A stretch of DNA of 64,000 nucleotides, taken from positions 58,881,069 to 58,945,068 of the forward strand of contig NC_080042.1 of assembly GCF_012489685.1 (NCBI RefSeq), given 5' to 3'. The notes under the pieces are model-generated. The model was not told the origin of the DNA, did no database searches, and saw only the letters and a program-made list of their open reading frames with translations. The translations under genes and the position numbers were made by a program. Source of the DNA: Lotus japonicus. Lineage: Eukaryota > Streptophyta > Magnoliopsida > Fabales > Fabaceae. Positions 57,337 through 64,000 of the stretch are shown piece after piece; the first letter of the stretch is position 1; each line of letters opens with the position of its first letter.

Positions 57337-57363
57337 TATATATATATATATATATATATATAT
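57337..57363. repeat. TA microsatellite
   Basis: Uninterrupted run of about 13 TA units. Confidence 0.9.
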
Positions 57364-58172
57364 GCATTCTCGGCATTGCTCTAATGGGTTCTTTCGTCAT
57401 GCTATGCTCAGATCCAAGGCTGGTATGACTGGTGGGTTTTATGGTTTTTTTGGTTTGAGTTTTTTATTGGGAACGCTGCTTCCGATTGAGGTTTTGGTGA
57501 GCGAAGACGAGGCCTGGTGTTGGATGGTAGACGGTGGATGCAGTGCGGCTGCTCTATTTTGTCTCGTTTCGCTGTTTTGTGTCTCTATGTTGGATGTTAG
57601 GGCTGCGGTTCCCTTCCGACCCCAATGTCTTTCCCTTAGCGGGTGATGTTGTAGGACTGATGGTCTTTTGGGTGTTGAGGCTACGATTTTCAACATCTTC
57701 TCCTTGGCGGATGCTGCTGTAGGACCGGTGGTCTGAGGTCTGTGTGGATGTTGTTGTTGCTGGTTTTATGTTCGGTTTCTTGTCTTTTGTTAGTTTTTCT
57801 TGTTTGTTTTTGTTGTCTTTAAGGTGTTGTGTCTCAGCTATATGGCGCTCTGGTTGGTTTTGGCTGTTGGGTCTTTTGTTTTGCTCGGCTGGGTTAGGTC
57901 TCTATTTTGCAGGTGTTGTGCGGTTGATAGGATTAGTTCTTGTCGTTGTTTTTTGGACTTCAAATGGGGCATTTCCTGGTTGTGCAGACATAGGGGTTTT
58001 GGTTTGGCTTTATAGTTTCTTATGGGGTTTTTTAGAGGTCTTTGGGAGGGTTTTTGCTGTTTGATGAGCTTTTGCCAGTTTTCTGTTGGCTTGGTTACTG
58101 TACCCATGTTGAGAGGGGTTGTTTCTCAACTTTATATATTAATATATATATCTTTTATTTTCGAAAAAAAAA
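57364..58172 (+). mobile_element. probable LINE 3' UTR with poly(A) end
   Basis: GT-rich, weakly coding sequence with open frames of strange, cysteine- and tryptophan-rich composition. It ends in tttattttcgaaaaaaaaa at about 58156-58172, like a retro-insertion tail. No domain is seen. The 5' boundary is unclear. Confidence 0.45.
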
Positions 58173-58190
58173 GTGTGTCTCTTAATAGAG

Positions 58191-59115
58191 CAGTGGTGGA
58201 TCTACACTGTGATGAGGGGGTTCATTTGAACCCCATGGAAAAAAAAAAGATTACACTTACCCCCTATATAAATTTTTTTTGAACCCCCTGAAAATTTTAA
58301 ATTGTACTAGTAGTTTAAATTTTGCACCTATTTGCACCAAAGAGTCAAACTCCCTTACCCCACTCTCGCACACACGCATGTGTCTCAGTGTCTTTATTGG
58401 AGGAAGTGTGTTTGTTAGTACTGGGCAATCACGACGTCAAACTCATAGCATTACAACAGAGCATCATTTTTGTGTTGAGTTATTTTATATCGTGATAGAC
58501 ATGCAACTTCAAGAACTTAATGACCGTCTTTGTGAGATTAATACTTAATTGCTCCTTTGTTTGGCTTCTTTGGATCCATCTAATCTGTTCTCTATTTTTG
58601 ATAAGGCAAAGGTGTTGAAATTTGTAAGTTTTTATTCAAATGAGTTCACTCCATTTAATTTAGTGATGCTTGGTGTGTGGTGATGCACTAGATTCTTACA
58701 TCATCATTATGCGTAGGAATGATGAATTTACCTCTTTGAAAGGACTCCAACAACTTTCGGAGAAATTGGTTGAAAAAGGAAAACATGTTGTTTATCCATA
58801 AGTTTATCTTCTTTTGAAATTTGTACTGATTTTGCTTGTTGTTATGAATATTGTGAAGAATAGGCTACGTAACCGAATGAGAGATACATGGATGAACGAC
58901 TATTTAGTTACTTACATTGAGAGGGATGTATTCAATAACATTGACTCTGAGCTTAGTATTCAACGATTTCAGAATATGAAATCACGTAAAGGATAACTAT
59001 GACTTGTATAATTTATTAGTATAAACATATTAAAGTTATTTTTAATTATATTTTTACCGATGTGTTCGTTTGAAAAAATTGAACCCCCTAACCCCGAGTT
59101 TTGGATCCACCACTG
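58191..59115 (+). mobile_element. non-autonomous hAT element, 925 bp, with transposase remnant
   Basis: Ends cagtggtggatctacact and ggatccaccactg are inverted. The 8-bp taatagag is duplicated exactly at 58183-58190 and 59116-59123. The plus strand encodes parts of a TTF-zinc-finger/hAT-dimerisation transposase: RRQTHSITTEHHFCVELFYI and IDMQLQELNDRLCEINT at 58432-58546, and RNRMRDTWMNDYLVTYIERD then IQRFQNMKSRKG at about 58870-58996. The N-terminal half and the segment just before the dimerisation domain are deleted, and stops are present. Confidence 0.92.
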
Positions 59116-59371
59116 TAATAGAGTGCCCTAATTCTAGTTTTCTTCAATCCAATCTTTGGTTTTTTTTCATTTCAAATGTGAAACTTCGAAGTTGCATAGT
59201 AAGATGGATTTTCTGTGCCCAAACAACTTCTCCACACTTGCAACTAGAGAATTAGCATCATTCTTATGAGAATCAAAATGTATATTCGAATGTGCCAATG
59301 AAACTAGGATTCTCTTCCTGATATTTTGTGATTGTCCCTTTCCTGTTGAAGACACTGAATAGAGTAATTAT

Positions 59372-59640
59372 CTCTTGATCTCAGTGCCTCGGGAAGAGGG
59401 TTGGGTGAAGCTTAATGCTGATGGAACCTCCTATTCCTCTGCTGATATTGCTGGTTGTGGGGGTGTGGTCGAGTACCACTTTGGTGCCTTCATGGTGGCT
59501 TTCTCAAAGAGGATTCGAACGTATTCTGCGCTACACACAGAGCTGTGGGGTTTACTACATGGAACTCGTCTTTTAATTTAGAGGGATATTAGTCGTGTTG
59601 TAATGGAGTTAATCTTATGATTTAGACTCATCTTATGATA
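59372..59640 (+). pseudogene. RNase H-like (RVT_3) fragment
   Basis: Reads REEGWVKLNADGTSYSSADI, then GCGGVVEYHFGAFMVAFSKR and LHTELWGLLHGTRLL, then a stop and RDISRVVMELIL. The N-A-D-G-T and T-E-L-W motifs match the first two catalytic regions of the RNase H-like domain at the end of plant non-LTR elements. It is truncated after the second motif block. Confidence 0.75.
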
Positions 59641-59779
59641 TACATAATGCTTATTATTATTATTATTTTTTCTATAGCTTCTGCTCATCTGATTCATGTA
59701 AAATGATGTGTGCTTCACTCACTGGTTTGTGGCTTTGAGCAGAGTGAATAACAGTACGGTTGAAACTAAAACATGAAAT

Positions 59780-62123
59780 TAGATGAGAAAAACTAACCCT
59801 GTCTTCAAATCTTAAAGGCCTTACTTCCAACTAGTCAAGTAAGTGGATCTTAGAACATTTTGAGGAAATTATAGAACCTAGTCAAGCAAATGGAGATGAA
59901 ACTCAATATCACACCATTTAAATATCTTATTTAGTTGTGCCTCTAAGCAAAATCACTACATAAAAGGGTCAAAATCATTGTTCAACTCAATGAAATATCA
60001 GATGTTGGTCCTTAAGGGATTGTTTGGTTGGAGGAGAACGGAGGGGAGGGGAGAGATTTTTAAAATCTGATTTTGTTTGGTTCAAACTTTAGGAGGGGAG
60101 GGGAGGGAATTGGAGGGGAGCAAAATCCCTCCAACCTCAATTTTTTGTTCCTCCCAAAAGTGGGGGAATTAGGAGGGGAAATAAATTTCAGACAAAAATA
60201 ACCCTGCACAAATTTTAAAATTCCAATTTTTTATCCTAGGGTTTCCCTTCTTTTTGTTAATATTCCACCGTCACACTCACTATTGGATCTTCTGCTGGCT
60301 TTCCTTCCTCAGTTACTCTAGTTCCACATTTTTTGAATCCGTTGTTCTCTGTTCCATTTCCTTCTTCCAGGTGGGTTTTTCATCTTTCTTACAAATTTCC
60401 CTTTTTTCTTTTTCCTTTTCCATTTGTTCAATGTTATCAAATTCACACCATTTCGCAATAACCTAGATCATTGATTTTCGCAATAGGCTATATACCGTGC
60501 AGGCCTTGAGATTTTATATAACTCCTTTGAACTTTTTCTGATATTTTCTCCTTGCTTTTGCACTGGAACGAGTAGTGCTGTTGATTGAGGTTTATGGTAA
60601 TTTTAATTATAAAATCTCTCCCCTCCCCTCATGAACCAAATAAAAATAAGTTATTTTTCCTCCCCTCCCCTCCTATGAACCAAACATAATAAGTATTAAA
60701 ATCACTCCCCTCCCTTCCCCTCCCCTCCCCTCCCCTCCATTAAAATCCCTCCCCTCTCCTCCCCTCCTTTGAACCAAACAGTATGTAAGAAAAATTACTA
60801 CATATAAAAGGGCCGAAATCATTGTTCATCTCAATGAAATATCAGATTAGGTTAATCAGTAAAAGTTGAACAAAGACCAAAAAGAACTCGGTACAAAAAT
60901 GGGAGGAAGACTTTTGCGTGTTCAAACAAACATCAAGTATTGAAAGCGCATTTTCATGGTCCTAAACTCCTATGGGCTGTGTGTTGTGCATAGGGGATAC
61001 ACTCACTAGTTTTTCACTTTTCAGAAGGAGTTTGTAAGTTAAAAGTAGAAATTTGTTCATGTTCCGAAGGTCTACACTGCTAACATCTTATTGTAAAATA
61101 TTTCACTCATATCAGCTTCATCTGCTTCTCATCTATAGCACCAGAAAAGAATCTAAGCAGTTTCAGTATTCCAATTACTCAAAATATATTGTGTAGCAAG
61201 GGCATCCCTCAGCCTACAACCACATACTAATCCATCCATTACGAGGCATGAAGACTGCTGAAGTGGACTTCCCCACAAAGCCTTCCAATAATCCAATTAC
61301 TCAAATTAGGCAAAAAGAAACATACCTAGATCTCATAAACCATTAACCAAGCAAGTTGATATCCTATAAAAACTGAAAGAAAGAATACAAAAAAGCACTG
61401 CTTGAACACAAAAACTAAATGAAATTCAAGATACCACAAAGAGTGAAAACAGACTTTTTTCCTTAGCCAATCAAGTGAAAGACAGGCTAACACCATTTTT
61501 ATTTCTCAAAATAAAAATGCAATAGCTACACAACCATTAGTCCATTACTTCTTCATTCTATACACTTGGCTGTTCAGTGACCAAGCAGCATAAATGTTTG
61601 TTGCACAATTGTCAATTTTGTGTTTGATAAGCTAATGGAATTCAGCCTTTCTAGTTGCTATGAAACTTCTGCTTCATAATGCTAATTATCAATTTCAGTG
61701 ATTCACCTACTGCATATTGGTACAATTCATAACCCTTCCATATTGAAATGATACAATCATCTTATGTAAAAATGTGATTTCCGACCAAATTTTGGTACGA
61801 CATTGATACACTAATAAAAATCATAAAATTATCAAAAGACAAAACAGTTGTTTTTGAGCAAACAACTAAATGTTTGATTTTGGTGTGGCTGCACTTGTTC
61901 AAGAGACAATTTACACCTACTTACCATGGAGGTTCGCATAAGATCAGAATATAACCTACAATTGCCTCACACTTGAGAACAATAGATCAAACTAACAATT
62001 AACCATCAGTAAAGAACAAGTTTGACTAATTAGAAAATTAAGGCAAGGTCCATATCCCTGCTAACTACTAGCAAAAGGAAAGAAATGAAGAAACTTCTTG
62101 CAGCTAATATATCTAGGTTGTTA
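59780..62123. repeat. 3' flank copy of the last F-box gene, with TIR insert
   Basis: Copy of the flank at 4030-5395, interrupted by the element at 60016-60783. No gene. Confidence 0.65.
60016..60783. mobile_element. TIR element of the gtttggtt type, about 768 bp
   Basis: Opens with ggattgtttggttggaggag and closes with tcctttgaaccaaacagt, an imperfect inverted pair. Both arms carry runs of aggggagggg / cccctcccct. The middle is unique, with a small open frame at 60254-60466 of no known family. The flanks carry a nearly identical 50-bp sequence (59955-60004 and 60797-60847), which is too long for an ordinary target duplication. Confidence 0.6.
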
Positions 62124-63466
62124 TCATTTAAAGGAAAGCTTACAAGTTTCAGACTGCCTCGCGCATGAGGATAATTCTTTTAACATCTTACGTTTTCTCT
62201 GTGGATTTCTGGCAATGCCACTTGATATTGTCATCCTCTTTAAAAATCTTCCATTCTCCATTATATATTTTGCAAATCGAAACTCACCTTTGGTGCCTCT
62301 ATAACAATTAATATAGCATCTTTGAAGGTGTGATAGAATGCATTCAGGAACAGACGATGGGTATTGCAAAGGTTCTTCAAATAGATCAGACTCAACATTT
62401 GGCTGTTAAAATCAAACACAAAATGAATAAACAAATAAATAATGTGATGAAGTGATAAAAAATAAAAATCATCCTAAGCCTCTAAGAAAACCTGGTCAAT
62501 GACAAGATCTTGAAGCTTGGGGCAATGATTGAGCAATTCCACCACCTCAGAACAATCACTATTAAATTTGCAATAGTCAAGCTCAATACGGGTTAAATTG
62601 TGAAACATGGGGATAAAGTCAGGGTATTGGCGCGCACTCTCATTGAGGACTACATCATAAATCTGCATGAGTTACAATAACAAGAAATCAAGTTTCTCCC
62701 ACATTTTCCTTAAAAATGAAAATGAATGAACAAGTAAACAACAAATTATCACCTCATCTAAGCGCAAGAACTTGACATTCTCAACCACATCTCTGAACAA
62801 AACATATGTACTTTCCAATGAAACATCTGCTCTGACCAACTTAGGCAAGGTTTTAATCTCTCTGTAAGACTCATAACAAGTAATAAACAAACCCATTGTT
62901 TTGAGGTCCTCGAGATTCGGACATCCCGAAAGAAGCTCAGCGAGAGACTTGAATTCTGAGATAGTCAAATCTTCTAAATGCAGGACTTTAAGCAAGGGAA
63001 GATCAACCGCCGAGGGAAGACCTTCCAATTTCATCCCCTGCAACTTGAGAACCATAAGAGTACTGCAAGTGAAGATGGAGGACAAGTTGGGAGATGGTTG
63101 AAGACACGGCGGATAGACGCAGAGTTCGATGTGCTGAACTCTGCGTTGCACGGCAGCATTCACCCAAATGGTGACATTGTAAGGATCGTAAAAATTATCA
63201 GAGAGACAAGAGAGTCGGAATCTATGGATAGGTTGGTGGAGATCTAGGGAGACGATGACTGCATAAACCGATTGAACAAATAGGAAATAGGTTCCGATAT
63301 CATCGGGTTCTTCGTCATCGAAGTCGAGAACGGGAACTGAACGCCACAGTGGCTTCCACCTCTTGGAGAGAACACTTGTGGCAACGGTTTGCTTGGTTGG
63401 GAGAAAGGAGAGTATGTGACAGAGGATTGGGTCTGGTAAGGTGCTGATCCTATCGCCCGTGTTATC
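62124..63466 (-). pseudogene. F-box/LRR/FBD gene with lost start codon
   Basis: Exons are about 63466-62753, 62662-62492 (171 nt) and 62402-62124 (279 nt), all with GT-AG borders and in phase. The F-box reads DRISTLPDPILCHILSFLPT, then KRWKPLWRSVPVLDFDDEEP. LRRs include LMVLKLQGMKLEGLPSAVDL, GCPNLEDLKTM, LPKLVRADVSL and CPKLQDLVIDQ. The FBD has QYPSSVPECI, YRGTKGEFRFAKYIM and SCARQSETCKLSFK. The reading frame is open from 63466 to the stop, but the ATG of the paralogues reads ACG here. The upstream ATG (63475-63473, MNLHSS) is two bases out of frame, and an in-frame TAA (63469-63467) blocks extension. Without a start it would lack the F-box. Otherwise intact, so very recently lost, or expressed from a non-AUG start. 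Confidence 0.85.
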
Positions 63467-63858
63467 TTAGATGAATGCAAATTCACAAATCAATGAATTG
63501 AATCTTACAGGTTCGTTGTTCTGGTTTCCATTGAAGAGAAACTCAGGTTGTTCTCTCTCAACCGCTGAGTGTTGGGGAAGTTTGAGGGTTTCGTAGCGGT
63601 TGCTAGGAGTGGAGGAGATAAACCCTAACGTGTTTGAGGGACTACTCAATTGAGGGAAGTTTGAGTGCTCTTCCCTCCCTCTCACAAATAGGCTGAGTAA
63701 TGGGCCCTTTTTGTTTCTGGTTAAACAAAATGGTTTTATCTTTTTTGGTAGATAAACAAAATGGTTTTATCTCTGAATAAAAACAAATAATTTTATTTTT
63801 AAGTAATTTTTTAAAATACAGAAATTCATTTTTGTTTGTTTATAAATATAATAATTGT
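63467..63858. other. upstream region of the last F-box gene
   Basis: Former promoter and 5' UTR. Short direct repeat aaacaaaatggttttatct at about 63723 and 63755. No other feature. Confidence 0.4.
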
Positions 63859-63961
63859 GTCCTCGTAGGATAGCTCAAGTGGTAGGAGCTGGGGCATATG
63901 AATTAGGTAGGGGGAGGTCCATGGGTCAATTCCTGGCGGTGCAATTTATCTTTGTACCAAA
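63859..63961 (+). mobile_element. tRNA-derived SINE with 17-bp target duplication
   Basis: Opens gtcctcgtaggatagctcaa with a box A (tagctcaagtggtaggagct) and a box B-like (gggtcaattcctggc), ending ctttgtacc plus an A-rich end. ataaatataataattgt occurs exactly at 63842-63858 and 63962-63978. It belongs to a family different from the SINE at 33078. Confidence 0.88.
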
Positions 63962-64000
63962 ATAAATATAATAATTGTTTTTCATTTTAAAAAGTGAGTT

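Noticed and set aside
57744..58064. 106-codon very hydrophobic frame resembling a membrane protein
   Set aside because: GT-rich 3' UTR-like sequence ending in a poly(A) tail; hydrophobicity follows from T-rich codons.

Overview
The window looks like nuclear DNA of a eudicot plant, most probably a legume (Lotus-like is my best guess from recall, not shown by the sequence). Host-type genes are few, intron-containing and broken, and most of the length is mobile DNA of nearly every plant class. No bacterial, organellar or CRISPR features were seen.

Layout. 0.5-2.3 kb: an S1/self-incompatibility-protein-homologue gene, a relic of a second copy, and a long AT-rich direct repeat upstream of it. 4.0-6.8 kb: an intact three-exon F-box/LRR/FBD gene (395 aa). 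7.1-7.6 kb: a hAT-like MITE. 8.2-14.6 kb: a full-length but mutated L1-type LINE with a 15-bp target duplication. 15.1-19.6 kb: a GRF zinc-finger relic abutting an old Copia fragment that is split by a 3.57-kb solo LTR. 20.2-20.7 kb: an F-box relic. 21.0-25.4 kb: a minus-strand Helitron. 25.4-27.1 kb: RNase H relic plus two MITEs. 27.4-29.5 kb: a plus-strand Helitron carrying an RPA-like exon. 29.8-32.5 kb: a hAT remnant and a MULE. 33.0-34.8 kb: an F-box/FBD relic hit by a SINE and by a 929-bp foldback palindrome. 36.3-40.1 kb: another F-box relic split by two LINE insertions. 40.2-52.2 kb: fragments of NMCP/CRWN (twice), UBP3/4 and PPR genes around an intact-ORF Copia element (41,095-46,254) and a tandem duplication carrying SINE, FBD and foldback pieces. 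52.3-54.5 kb: a second intact 395-aa F-box/FBD gene. 54.9-59.7 kb: LINE and RNase H fragments plus a hAT element with a perfect 8-bp target duplication. 59.8-63.5 kb: a further F-box/FBD gene that has lost its start codon. 63.9 kb: a tRNA-type SINE.

How it fits together. The backbone is a minus-strand F-box/FBD cluster in which the gene plus about 1-2 kb of 3' flank was duplicated repeatedly. Two copies remain intact, one has lost only its start, and three are relics. The duplicated flanks provide paralogous empty sites, so several insertions can be bounded almost to the base: the Copia element, the MULE, the SINE and the truncated LINE. FBD proteins are expected to be substrate receptors of SCF E3 ubiquitin ligases. 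No pathway or operon-like cooperation between neighbours is visible.

I found no convincing wholly new biological system. The observations most worth following are a Stowaway-type MITE sitting exactly in the primer-binding site of an otherwise intact Copia element, the foldback palindrome family inside FBD relics, the Helitron with an RPA exon, and the cluster of unrelated host-gene fragments at 40-52 kb.
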